The notes below the pieces were generated by a model. The model made no database searches. It saw only the letters and a program-made list of their open reading frames with translations, and had not been told where the DNA came from. A program made the translations under genes and the position numbers. Of a stretch of 63,768 nucleotides of DNA, positions 1-7,420 are shown in pieces. Each line of letters starts with the position of its first letter. Position 1 is the stretch's first letter. The DNA is from Clostridiales bacterium (GTDB lineage: Bacteria > Bacillota > Clostridia > Christensenellales > Aristaeellaceae), in the NCBI GenBank assembly GCA_012837965.1, contig DUQF01000033.1:1-63768 (forward strand). The letters run 5' to 3'.

Positions 1-72
1 ACCCGAAAGCACGACTTCTTTTACATATTTTTTATATTCATTAGTGAAATCCTTCTTTGGACTGTTTCTATG
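1..72 (-). pseudogene. IS3-type transposase N-terminal fragment (partial, runs off the window)
   Basis: Reading the minus strand inward gives 24 codons after a stop at 73-75 (HRNSPKKDFTNEYKK then YVKEVVLSG). The pattern of basic residues followed by F-x-x-E-Y-K and V-x-x-V-L-x-G resembles the helix-turn-helix start of IS3-family OrfA proteins. There is no ATG in this frame and the sequence ends at the window edge, so it is either a 5'-truncated remnant or a gene with a start I cannot see. Assignment rests on 24 residues and is tentative. Confidence 0.33.
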
Positions 73-76
73 CTAC

Positions 77-113
77 AAAAAAGCGGCTTTTGCATAATTG
101 CCAAAACCGCTTT
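77..113 (-). terminator. hairpin with T-run, minus-strand terminator-like
   Basis: AAAGCGG (80-86) pairs with CCGCTTT (107-113) and the stem continues inward as TTTTG/CAAAA with one bulged base. Read on the minus strand the stem is followed by a run of T residues at 82-77. No minus-strand gene is visible upstream of it, so it may be a leader or end structure of the transposon fragment at 1-72. Confidence 0.4.
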
Positions 114-284
114 GTCTACGGTCTGATTTGATATAGATATATCAAAATACCTATATCTGCTCTTTTTGGGCGAATGTACCTTGTCAATATGATGCCTGTT
201 ATTCTGTTTTACGATTGTCGCGCCTGAGAATAATAGACGGCAATTCGTGTTTTGTCAAGTCAAGGAACTAAAGTTGCTGTTATA

Positions 285-313
285 TTGTATGGTAAAACCA
301 AAAATGGTATACT
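285..313 (+). promoter_or_regulatory. predicted promoter for the DIP1984 transcript
   Basis: TTGTAT (285-290) and TATACT (308-313) are separated by 17 bases, and a TG one base before the -10 (305-306) makes it an extended -10 site. It lies just upstream of the structured leader and about 165 bases before the DIP1984 start codon. Confidence 0.5.
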
Positions 314-337
314 GAACAGGAAAATGGGGAGGTGTTC

Positions 338-441
338 CTTGGCTGCGCGGACAGAGAAAGGCGGGGTTGATAATCGCCTTGAAAAGAATGAGAACAGCCC
401 GTCCGCAACCCAAAGGCAGCCAAGCGGCTTTTCCGTTTTTT
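338..441 (+). ncRNA. strongly structured leader or small RNA ending in a T-run
   Basis: Nested pairings are visible. CTTGGCTGC (338-346) pairs with GCAGCCAAG (416-424), GCGGAC (347-352) with GTCCGC (401-406), and AAGGCG (358-363) with CGCCTT (375-380). Right after the outer stem, AAGCGG (422-427) can pair with CCGTTT (433-438) followed by T residues. This last hairpin reuses the final three bases of the outer stem, as an attenuator or riboswitch would. The RNA would begin near 320 and could either stop at 441 as an independent small RNA or read on into DIP1984. I do not recognise the family. Confidence 0.42.
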
Positions 442-479
442 ATGTGTTTTTCCACGAAATCAAGAAAAAAGGAGAGCTT

Positions 480-938
480 ATGAAACTTGCTACCGCCCTG
501 TCAAGGCGCGCCGCCTTGCAGGTAAAAATTTCCGAACTGTCCCGCCGCCTTGAAAGCAACGCCAAGGTGCAGGAAGGCCAGCAGCCGGCGGAAAACCCTG
601 CCGATTTACTAAAGGAACTGGACGAATCGTGCGGGGAGCTGGAAGAGCTGATTGCCGCCATCAACCTAACCAACAGCCAAACCATGGTTAAGGGAGAAAC
701 GTTAAGCCGGCTGCTTGCAAGGAGGGACGCCCAAAAGTTGCGCCTTGGAGCCTTGCGCGGCTTTTTAAGCGAGGCATCTAACAAGGTGACCCGCTACTCC
801 AACTCCGAAATCCTGATTCATTCCACGGTGGATGTGCAAGAGCAGCAAAAACAGGTGGATGATTTAAGCAAGGACCTACGGCTGCTGGACGAAAAAATCC
901 AGGAAACCAACTGGACAACTGAACTAATCGAGCAATAA
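480..938 (+). CDS. DIP1984 family protein
   Basis: A 152-residue soluble protein, mostly charged and helical, with predicted coiled-coil character around residues 10-60 and again near 125-150. The YSNSEI segment around residues 115-120 and the general layout match the DIP1984 (septicolysin-like) family, whose biochemical role is not established to my knowledge. The ATG at 480 is chosen because of the AAAGGAGAG ribosome site just before it. An in-frame reading extends upstream to 252 but runs through the structured leader. The gene stands alone between a structured leader (338-441) and a trailer with a tRNA-like hairpin (994-1027), which hints at an RNA-related role. That last point is inference only. 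Confidence 0.75.
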   Translation: MKLATALSRRAALQVKISELSRRLESNAKVQEGQQPAENPADLLKELDESCGELEELIAAINLTNSQTMVKGETLSRLLARRDAQKLRLGALRGFLSEASNKVTRYSNSEILIHSTVDVQEQQKQVDDLSKDLRLLDEKIQETNWTTELIEQ

Positions 939-993
939 AAATTTTTGGTTAGTCAGGCAAGGCGGGCGCGAAAAGACGAAGGTCTAAGTGTGG

Positions 994-1027
994 CGTATGC
1001 CGGGCGCATACGGGGTTCGATTCCCCA
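994..1027 (+). other. tRNA-like T-arm next to a perfect hairpin, in the DIP1984 trailer
   Basis: CGTATGC (994-1000) and GCATACG (1006-1012) form a perfect 7-bp hairpin. It is immediately followed by GGGG-TTCGATT-CCCC, which has the stem and seven-base loop of a tRNA T-arm. A smaller AGAC/GTCT hairpin sits just upstream (974-985). I could not find a matching 5' acceptor strand, a D-arm or a seven-base anticodon loop, so it is not an intact tRNA. It may be a tRNA mimic such as the effector module of bacterial Y RNAs, or a decayed tRNA. Confidence 0.33.
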
Positions 1028-1179
1028 TGATACAAATATTGCCCAGCATTGTTATATTTTTTATTGACATACAAGCAATACTACCGAGCGTCGATTGTTT
1101 GATGAGGGTGGGTAAGGGGAACAAAAAACCGTTTTTAAGGACGGCAAAAAATTTTTTATTTACACGTTAGGAGCGAAGC

Positions 1180-1749
1180 ATGACCGAACTATATTTAATC
1201 CGTCACGGACAAACCCTTGACAATGTCTACCACCGCTATGGAGGCTGGCGGGACGGGGGCTTGACGGAAGAAGGCGCGCAGGAACTTTATCGCCTGATGG
1301 AAGAAGGCGTTTATGAGGGCATAGAGCCCGACCACTTCCTTTCAAGCGACTTAAAGCGGGCCACTGAAACGGCCGACATTCTTTTTCCCGAAGCGGCCTT
1401 TTTACAGACTCCCGCCTTTCGTGAAATGGGCTTTGGCGAGTTTGAGGGTTTCACCTATGAGGAGCTGAAAGATGATGAGCGTTACCGGCTTTGGTTGGGC
1501 GACGAGGAGGGCAACTACCTGACCCCCGGCGGGGAAAGCAACCAAGGGTTTCGCCATCGGGTGCTGCATGGCTTCCAAAGGCTGTACGAGTTAGAGGGTT
1601 CGGTGGCGCTGGTTTGCCACGGCGGGGTGGTGTATGAAATTATGCGTTACCTGTTTCCCGAAGAAAACAAAAGCATGTTTGAATGGCAACCCCAAAACGG
1701 GCGGGGTTATCGGGTGCGCTTGAGCACCCTCACTTACGAGGCCATCTAA
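1180..1749 (+). CDS. histidine phosphatase family protein
   Basis: A 189-residue member of the phosphoglycerate-mutase-like histidine phosphatase superfamily. The phosphohistidine signature LIRHGQT is at residues 6-12 and the second catalytic histidine is in VCHGG near residue 147. The acid residue is probably in the GFGEFEG segment around residues 87-93. Substrate is not evident; family members act on sugar phosphates, alpha-ribazole phosphate and many other phosphomonoesters. AGGAGCGAAG precedes the ATG. The gene stops two bases before pgsB and so probably shares its transcript. Whether it serves the PgsBC pathway is unknown. Confidence 0.85.
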   Translation: MTELYLIRHGQTLDNVYHRYGGWRDGGLTEEGAQELYRLMEEGVYEGIEPDHFLSSDLKRATETADILFPEAAFLQTPAFREMGFGEFEGFTYEELKDDERYRLWLGDEEGNYLTPGGESNQGFRHRVLHGFQRLYELEGSVALVCHGGVVYEIMRYLFPEENKSMFEWQPQNGRGYRVRLSTLTYEAI

Positions 1750-1751
1750 GC

Positions 1752-2855
1752 ATGAAACTGCCTGCTGTGCTTGGACTTATTGCCCTGTTAAGCTTGATTG
1801 CGGTAACGGCGGTGGCTTTCATCAAGGACCGCGAATACCAAAAGCTGTTGCGCGGCATTCCCATTCGCGTTTTGGTCAACGGCACCCGGGGCAAAACCAC
1901 CACCACCAGGCTGATCCACGCGGGTTTGGTGGGGGCGGGCTACAAAGCGCACGCCAAGTCCACGGGCTCCGAATCCATGACCTTGGACGAAAACCTCAAC
2001 GCCATGCCGCTTGAGCGCGAGAGGGGCTGGGTTTCCATAGGCGAGGTGGTGGGCTTTGTGGAAGGCGCGGCGCGAAAGGGCTGCGACGCGGTGGTGGTTG
2101 AGTGCATGGCCGTGCGCCCTGATTTGCAAAAATCGCTTGCAAGGTCCATCCTGAAGCCTACGCACGTTGTGATTTTGAATGACTATGTAGACCATGTGGA
2201 CGCCATGGGCAACACCCGAAAGACTACCGCCAGGGCGCTTTTGGGCTGCGTAACCAAAGAAAGCCAAGTGTTTGTGGGGGAAGACTTTTCCCTGAAAAAG
2301 CAAGGCTTTGTTGTGACCCCCGCGGCGCCCGAGGAGGACTGCCAAGGCTTTCTTTTCCCCGCCCACCCTGTTTGCGTGGGGGCGGCTGTCAAGGTGCTTG
2401 AAAGCCTGTCCGTCCCTAGGGAAAAGGCCTTGCAAGGAATGCGAAAGGCTCCCCCCGACAAGGGATTGGTAGGGCCCTTCAAAGCCGGAAACACGCTGTA
2501 TCACAACCTCTTTGCCGCCAACGATATCCACTGCGCCCGGCAGCTGCTTTTATCCCTGCCCAAGGGTATCGGCGCCGTATACAACAGCCGGGCTGACCGC
2601 GGCTACCGGACGCCCGCCTTTGCCAAGCTATTAAAAAACCTTGGCATGAAGCAGGTGGCCATTATGGGTACCGACAAAGAAAAGGCTTATAAGGCCTTTG
2701 AAAATCAAGGCCTTTCCCCTGCCATTGTCGCTCCGGAAGAAGTAATTGGTCACTTTCAGGGATTGAGCGACGTGGCTTTGCTTGGCAACATTAAGGGGGA
2801 GGGCGCCAAGCTCATTGACATTTTCTTAAAGGAAGGTTCAAACGATGGAAACTAA
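1752..2855 (+). CDS. pgsB: poly-gamma-glutamate synthase subunit PgsB/CapB
   Basis: A 367-residue Mur-ligase-like amide ligase, expected to polymerise glutamate (or a related amino acid) into a gamma-linked chain using ATP at the cytoplasmic face of the membrane. Residues 3-24 form an N-terminal membrane anchor as in PgsB. The P-loop is VNGTRGKTTTTRL near residues 43-55, followed by KSTGSE. The ATG at 1752 is used because an upstream in-frame extension would lie inside the phosphatase gene. The end overlaps pgsC by 11 bases, typical of the coupled capB-capC pair. No capA/pgsA-type gene or PGA hydrolase follows, which is unusual, so the product may be intracellular, surface-bound or exported by other neighbours. 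Confidence 0.86.
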   Translation: MKLPAVLGLIALLSLIAVTAVAFIKDREYQKLLRGIPIRVLVNGTRGKTTTTRLIHAGLVGAGYKAHAKSTGSESMTLDENLNAMPLERERGWVSIGEVVGFVEGAARKGCDAVVVECMAVRPDLQKSLARSILKPTHVVILNDYVDHVDAMGNTRKTTARALLGCVTKESQVFVGEDFSLKKQGFVVTPAAPEEDCQGFLFPAHPVCVGAAVKVLESLSVPREKALQGMRKAPPDKGLVGPFKAGNTLYHNLFAANDIHCARQLLLSLPKGIGAVYNSRADRGYRTPAFAKLLKNLGMKQVAIMGTDKEKAYKAFENQGLSPAIVAPEEVIGHFQGLSDVALLGNIKGEGAKLIDIFLKEGSNDGN

Positions 2856-3279
2856 CCTTTTGCCCATTTTATTGGCCGGCGCTCTCATTGCTTTTTTGAT
2901 GAACCAGTGGACTTTTGTTTTAATGGGCGACCTTGTCGCCATAGGCGTCTTGGCGGCGGCGGGCTTTGACAAAACCCTGTACCTTAGTGTTTTGGTAATC
3001 ACCGCGCTTAATTATTTTCTGGTGCTTTTGCTTGAAAGGGTGTGCGTTCTTTATGGGCGCAGGCGCATCGGGGCGCATATGCTGTTGTCCATCGCGCTTT
3101 TTTTTGTGGCCACCCTGCTTGTGCCGGGCCTTGGCGCCTATCAAAGGGGCATAGGGCTTGCGCTTTCGCTTGTGCCGGGCCTTTTGGCGAACGACTGCTA
3201 TGACCAGGGGCTGCTTAAAACCTTGGGGATGTGCGGGGTGTTTACCGCCTTGTTGCTTTTTTTATCGCGCTTGATATAA
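2845..3279 (+). CDS. pgsC: poly-gamma-glutamate biosynthesis protein PgsC/CapC
   Basis: A 144-residue integral membrane protein with about four to five hydrophobic segments, matching PgsC/CapC in size (about 150 residues) and in its position directly after PgsB. Features include an N-terminal segment ending in NQWTFVLMGDLVA and a loop LLVPGLGAYQRGIGLALS followed by VPGLLANDCYDQGL. In Bacillus the PgsB-PgsC complex forms the minimal polymerase with PgsA. The start codon lies inside the end of pgsB, so translation is probably coupled. Identification relies on both sequence layout and context. Confidence 0.84.
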   Translation: METNLLPILLAGALIAFLMNQWTFVLMGDLVAIGVLAAAGFDKTLYLSVLVITALNYFLVLLLERVCVLYGRRRIGAHMLLSIALFFVATLLVPGLGAYQRGIGLALSLVPGLLANDCYDQGLLKTLGMCGVFTALLLFLSRLI

Positions 3280-3288
3280 GGAGATTTC

Positions 3289-4191
3289 ATGGAAGTTTTT
3301 TCTCAAATCATGGTGTTGATGCTGTTGATGCTTTGCGGCTTTGTGGCCAAAAAGCGCGACTGGATTAGTGAAGAGGGTATCAAGGGGCTCAATCAAATGG
3401 TGATGCTCTTTGCCTTGCCCAGCCTGTCTTTTGTCAAGCTTCAGGTAGACAAAGACCCGAAAATGATGAAAGATTTAATGAGCACACTGCTGCTTGGCGC
3501 TGCGCTCATGCTGCTGTTTGGCCTGATTGCCTATAATGTTTTCCGCAAGGAAAGCCCCAAGCGGCGGGCGGTTTTTACCGGTATGGCCATGTTTGGAAAC
3601 CCTGCCTTTATGGGTTTTCCCCTGGTGGCGGCCGCCTTTGGGGAAGATATGCTTATTTATGGCGTCATGTTTGTGGCGGCCTTTAACCTGCTGATTTGGA
3701 GCGCTGGCGTCCGGCTTTTGGTCAAGGACGGGGCGAGCCTTTTGTCCGTATTAAAAATCCCGTCCATGGTGGCAAGCATTTTGGGGCTGCTGTTTTACTT
3801 ATTGGGCATCCGCCTGCCCTCGGTTTTAAACAAAACGATGGAGTACCTGGGCTCGCTGACAACGCCGCTGGCCCTGTTTGTCATCGGCACAAGTTTAACC
3901 AAGCTTCAGCCCTCTGCCTTAAAAGACAAGGGACTGCTGCTTGCCTGTCTGTTAAGGCTGGTGATAACGCCGCTGCTTGCCTTGGCGATCATGTACTTTT
4001 TACCCCTATCAAGGGAGGTAAAGATAGTAACGGCCCTGCTTGTCGCGACGCCTGCAGCGGCCTCCTTCGGCATCATGGTGGAAAATTATGGCGGCGACGC
4101 GCCCCTGTCGGCGCAGGGGATCGCCTTTTCCACGCTGCTGTCGGGACTTACCATTCCCGTTCTGTTGCCGCTGTTTTTAAAGACGCTATGA
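3289..4191 (+). CDS. AEC family transporter, copy 1
   Basis: A 300-residue membrane protein of the auxin-efflux-carrier (AEC) family, with about ten transmembrane helices in two five-helix halves. The N-terminus (VLMLLMLCGFVAKKRDWISEE), the G-L-N-Q motif and the LFALPSLSF segment are typical. Bacterial AEC carriers move organic acids or amino acids such as malate, lactate or malonate; no substrate can be read here. Ribosome site AAGGAG lies before the ATG, nine bases after pgsC. It is followed by a close paralogue at 4325, evidently a recent tandem duplication. Confidence 0.86.
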   Translation: MEVFSQIMVLMLLMLCGFVAKKRDWISEEGIKGLNQMVMLFALPSLSFVKLQVDKDPKMMKDLMSTLLLGAALMLLFGLIAYNVFRKESPKRRAVFTGMAMFGNPAFMGFPLVAAAFGEDMLIYGVMFVAAFNLLIWSAGVRLLVKDGASLLSVLKIPSMVASILGLLFYLLGIRLPSVLNKTMEYLGSLTTPLALFVIGTSLTKLQPSALKDKGLLLACLLRLVITPLLALAIMYFLPLSREVKIVTALLVATPAAASFGIMVENYGGDAPLSAQGIAFSTLLSGLTIPVLLPLFLKTL

Positions 4192-4324
4192 AACAAGCCG
4201 CCAAGGGGTATCCGGTTATCCTATAGTCAATAGTATGTTCGGGGCGTTTCTAAATCCTTTCGGGGCCGCGTGAGCTGCTCCCGCCCTATTACTATTTTGA
4301 CGTGCTTTACGCAAAGGAGTTGTT

Positions 4325-5227
4325 ATGCAAATTATTTCTCAAATCATGGTGTTAATGCTGCTGATGTTCTGCGGCTTTATCGCCAAAAAGCGTAACTGGA
4401 TAAACTCGGAAGGTATCAATGGCCTAAACCAAATCTTGCTGCTTTTTGCCTTGCCCAGCTTGTCCATTGTCAAGCTACAGGTGGATAGAGAACCGCAAAT
4501 GATGAAAGACCTGATCGGCATGCTGGTGCTTGGCGCGGCGTTCATGCTGCTGTTTGGCCTGATTGCCTATTATGTTTTCCGCAAGGAAGCTCCAGAGCGG
4601 CGGGGGGTTCTTACCGGCATGGTCATGTTTGGAAACCCCGGCTTTATGGGCTATCCCCTCATTGTGGCTACTTTTGGCGAGGATATGCTCATTTACGGCG
4701 TCTTGTTCGTGGCGGCCTTCAGGCTACTGATCTGGAGCGTGGGCGTCCGGCTTTTGGTCAAGGACGGGGGAAACTTCCTGTCCGTATTAAAAATCCCCTC
4801 CATGGCGGCGAGCGTTTTAGGCTTGCTGCTTTACTTGTTGGGTATCCGCCTGCCATCGGTTGTCAATAAAACGATGGAGTATCTGGCCTCGCTTACAACG
4901 CCTTTGGCTTTGTTCGTTGTCGGTACGGGCTTAACCAAACTTCAGCCCTCTGCCTTAAAAGACAAGGGACTGCTGCTTGCCTGTCTGTTAAGGTTGGTGA
5001 TAACGCCGCTGATCGCTTTGGCGATTCTGTACTTCCTGCCCGTATCCAGGGAGGTGAAGGTGGTAACGGCTCTGCTTCTTGCGACGCCAGCCTCAGCCTC
5101 TTTTGGCATCTTAGTGGAAAACTATGGCGGCGACGCGCCCCTGTCGGCGCAGTCCATTGCCTTTTCCACGCTGCTGTCGGGCCTGACCATTCCCTTGCTG
5201 TTACCGCTGTTTTTGAGGGTGCTATGA
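4325..5227 (+). CDS. AEC family transporter, copy 2
   Basis: Also 300 residues, colinear with the copy at 3289 and nearly identical over long stretches, for example around LTKLQPSALKDKGLLLACL. Differences are mostly conservative and lie in the helices. AAAGGAG precedes the ATG. The 133-base gap between the two copies holds no gene I can see. The stop overlaps the next start (ATGA at 5224), so this copy is translationally coupled to the AzlC-like gene. Retention of two copies beside PgsBC suggests dosage or slightly different substrates. Confidence 0.86.
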   Translation: MQIISQIMVLMLLMFCGFIAKKRNWINSEGINGLNQILLLFALPSLSIVKLQVDREPQMMKDLIGMLVLGAAFMLLFGLIAYYVFRKEAPERRGVLTGMVMFGNPGFMGYPLIVATFGEDMLIYGVLFVAAFRLLIWSVGVRLLVKDGGNFLSVLKIPSMAASVLGLLLYLLGIRLPSVVNKTMEYLASLTTPLALFVVGTGLTKLQPSALKDKGLLLACLLRLVITPLIALAILYFLPVSREVKVVTALLLATPASASFGILVENYGGDAPLSAQSIAFSTLLSGLTIPLLLPLFLRVL

Positions 5228-5901
5228 CTGCTTCACGGGCCGGTTTTAACACGGGATTACGCTACGGGGGCGAGGAGCTGCTCTTTGGCCTTTGCTTTGG
5301 GCTGTGCGCCATGCGCGTCGGCATGGGGCTGGCGCCGGCGGTGGTCATGTCCATCGCGGCGGGCGGCCACTTGATTGAGCTGGGCTTTGTGCACGCCCTG
5401 TCCTTTGGATTGTCGCCCTATACGCCTATCCTGTCAACAATCTTGCTTGCCCTTCCCAACCTGCCCATCAGCCGGGCGATTATGAGGCGCATCCAAAAAG
5501 CGCCCGACACGACCAAATTGCTGCTTGCTTTCCGCTTGGACGAACTGTCCGGCGGGTTGCTGCTCCGCAACAAAAAACAGGCCGGTGACCCCGCCTTTTT
5601 GGCGGGGTGCCAGGCCGCCTTGTTTTTGGCCCAATTGTTGGGCACGCTGATAGGCTGCCTTGCTTATCAATTTTTACCGCCCTCCCTCATGCGGGCGGCG
5701 GGTTTTGCTTTCTTTTGCTTTTTCGCGCAGGAAACCGCCCGAAAGATTGCGGGCTCTAAGGCCAAGAGCGAAAAAGAAAGGTATGCTCCCCTTTTGGTTC
5801 TGGCGCTGTCCCTCCTTCTTGCCCTGCTGTTGTCCCGCTGGATTCCCCAGGGCTATTCCGCCCTGCCGGCCATGCTGATAGCGGCCTTTGCCGTGGGGTG
5901 A
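5224..5901 (+). CDS. AzlC family branched-chain amino acid exporter, large subunit
   Basis: A 225-residue polytopic protein matching the AzlC/YgaZ family. The N-terminus carries the GLRYGGEELLFGLCFG segment, followed by a helix with SIAAGGHLIELGF and a conserved LPN near residue 78. AzlC pairs with the small AzlD subunit to export branched-chain or related amino acids and their analogues (4-azaleucine resistance in Bacillus, YgaZH valine export in E. coli). It overlaps the upstream AEC gene by four bases and ends five bases before azlD, so the pair is intact. The specific substrate here is unknown. Confidence 0.75.
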   Translation: MTASRAGFNTGLRYGGEELLFGLCFGLCAMRVGMGLAPAVVMSIAAGGHLIELGFVHALSFGLSPYTPILSTILLALPNLPISRAIMRRIQKAPDTTKLLLAFRLDELSGGLLLRNKKQAGDPAFLAGCQAALFLAQLLGTLIGCLAYQFLPPSLMRAAGFAFFCFFAQETARKIAGSKAKSEKERYAPLLVLALSLLLALLLSRWIPQGYSALPAMLIAAFAVG

Positions 5902-5905
5902 GAAT

Positions 5906-6196
5906 ATGTATATCAGTCTTTTTATTATTGCCGTTATTGCCTATCTTTCCCGGGTGATTTATGCCCTGCGAAAGCCCAAGCTTTTGGACGACGCCTATAT
6001 CAAGCGGGCGCTGAACAACCTAAGCTATGCCGCTGTCGGGGCGCTGCTGCTGCCAGCAAGCCTGTCCCTAAGCGCCTTTAAGCCTTTGGCGGGTCTTATA
6101 TGCCTTATCGTTTCCGCCGGGCTGGGCTACTTGCGCCTTCCCCGCGGCCTGTGCGTTGCGGCGGGTGTCCTTGCGGCTTGGCTGCTGAATTTTTAA
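5906..6196 (+). CDS. AzlD family branched-chain amino acid exporter, small subunit
   Basis: A 96-residue protein with three to four hydrophobic segments and the AzlD-like pattern: an N-terminal helix, a YLSRVIYAL motif, then KRALNNLSYAAVGALLLPA. In the family this small subunit is required for export by AzlC. The ATG at 5906 is preferred because GGGGTGAG lies at the right distance; a start 18 bases earlier would sit inside azlC. Its strict coupling to the AzlC gene supports the call. Confidence 0.75.
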   Translation: MYISLFIIAVIAYLSRVIYALRKPKLLDDAYIKRALNNLSYAAVGALLLPASLSLSAFKPLAGLICLIVSAGLGYLRLPRGLCVAAGVLAAWLLNF

Positions 6197-6215
6197 AAAT
6201 CTTTGGAGAAAACGC

Positions 6216-7343
6216 ATGAACCTTTGGCACTTCTTACCAAACCCTGAAGAAAACCGCAAGCGGGTTGGCAGGCTTTCAGGCATTGCCGGCCTGTTTGTAA
6301 ACCTTGGGCTTGCCGGTTTTAAGGCCTGGCTTGGCCTTGCCTCAGGCGCCAAGTCGGTTTTGGCAGACGCCGTCAACAACCTGTCCGACGCCCTATCCAG
6401 CTTGTTGACGCTGGTGGGCTTCCACCTGTCCAGCAGACCGGCGGACGATGAGCACCCCTTTGGGCACTCCCGGTTTGAGCAGCTGCTAAGTCTTGTTGTG
6501 GGCGGACTGATTGTGTATTTGGGCGTTAAAACCCTGCTGTCATCGGTATTGCCCGGCGAGGAAAGCTTTCATTTTTCTTGGGGGCAGGCAGGCTTGCTGT
6601 TCCTATCAGTCGCCGTGAAATTTGGGCTGTATCTCTTTTATTTGCAGGGTGACCGCGCCGTTTCCTCAGCCATTTTGCGGGCGGGCGCCGCCGACTCCCT
6701 GTCCGATGTGGTGGGCACTATGTCAGTGCTTTTGTCCCTTGTGGCGCAAAAAATTTTTGGCATCCGTTTGGATAATATTGCCGGCGCTGTCGTGTCCCTG
6801 TTCATCTTAAAAACGGGCTATGAAGTGATTAAAGACAATGTTTCCTCCCTCCTTGGCCAGTCGGCCGACAAGGAGCTGACGCAAAAGGTCATTAGGCTTG
6901 TCGAAAGCCACGAGGGCATTTTAGGCACCCACGACCTGATTATCCACCAGTATGGCCCTTTTCAGCGCTATGCCACCATCGACTGTGAAATGGATGCCCG
7001 TCAAACCTTGGAAAAGGCGCACGCTATTGTTGATCGGATTGAGCGCAGCGCGCAAAGGGATTTGGACGTGCAATTAAAGGTGCATATCGACCCCATCCTC
7101 CCCGGCATCAAGCGGGAAAACGCCATCCATGCGGTGGAAGAGGCGTTGGCAGCTGTTGACCCGAAGCTTTCTTACCACGATTTGCAGTTTATCAGAAACA
7201 TCAAGGGCGACACCCTCACTTTTGACTTGGTTGTACCCGAAGAAGAGGGGGAGCGGCTCAAGGCCTTGGTGGAAGAAAAGCTTAAAAAAGACTATCCTCT
7301 GATAGATATTCGCCTGGACAACCAGTTTACTTCCCAAGGTTGA
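6216..7343 (+). CDS. cation diffusion facilitator family transporter
   Basis: A 375-residue CDF exporter for divalent metals such as Zn, Mn or Fe driven by proton exchange. The first metal-site helix reads LADAVNNLSDALSS (residues 49-62), followed by EHPFGHSRFE around 78-87, and a second site AADSLSDVVGT near 160-170. The cytoplasmic C-terminal part (from about 215) is longer than in the shortest CDF proteins and contains two ferredoxin-like stretches, as in MMT1-type members. TTTGGAG precedes the ATG. The metal cannot be assigned from sequence by eye. Confidence 0.9.
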   Translation: MNLWHFLPNPEENRKRVGRLSGIAGLFVNLGLAGFKAWLGLASGAKSVLADAVNNLSDALSSLLTLVGFHLSSRPADDEHPFGHSRFEQLLSLVVGGLIVYLGVKTLLSSVLPGEESFHFSWGQAGLLFLSVAVKFGLYLFYLQGDRAVSSAILRAGAADSLSDVVGTMSVLLSLVAQKIFGIRLDNIAGAVVSLFILKTGYEVIKDNVSSLLGQSADKELTQKVIRLVESHEGILGTHDLIIHQYGPFQRYATIDCEMDARQTLEKAHAIVDRIERSAQRDLDVQLKVHIDPILPGIKRENAIHAVEEALAAVDPKLSYHDLQFIRNIKGDTLTFDLVVPEEEGERLKALVEEKLKKDYPLIDIRLDNQFTSQG

Positions 7344-7420
7344 CAATTTTTTATGGTTGGCCTATCCTTTTTGTTAGAGACTAAGCTTTCCCGCCTTGTA
7401 TGCGCAGTAAAGGAGAAACC

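Noticed and set aside
131-160. AT-rich palindromic sequence (AGATATA with TATATCT)
   Set aside because: In sequence this AT-rich, 7-bp matches are expected by chance and no gene or site depends on it.
994-1031. A complete tRNA gene ending at the T-arm-like motif
   Set aside because: There is no matching 5' acceptor strand, no D-arm and no seven-base anticodon loop in the preceding 80 bases, and no CCA follows.
1064-1069. TTGACA as the -35 of a promoter for the histidine phosphatase gene
   Set aside because: The expected -10 position (about 1087) holds AGCGTC, which is nothing like TATAAT.
1129-1158. Terminator between DIP1984 and the histidine phosphatase
   Set aside because: The stem is only 4 bp (CCGT/ACGG) although a T-run follows, too weak to claim.
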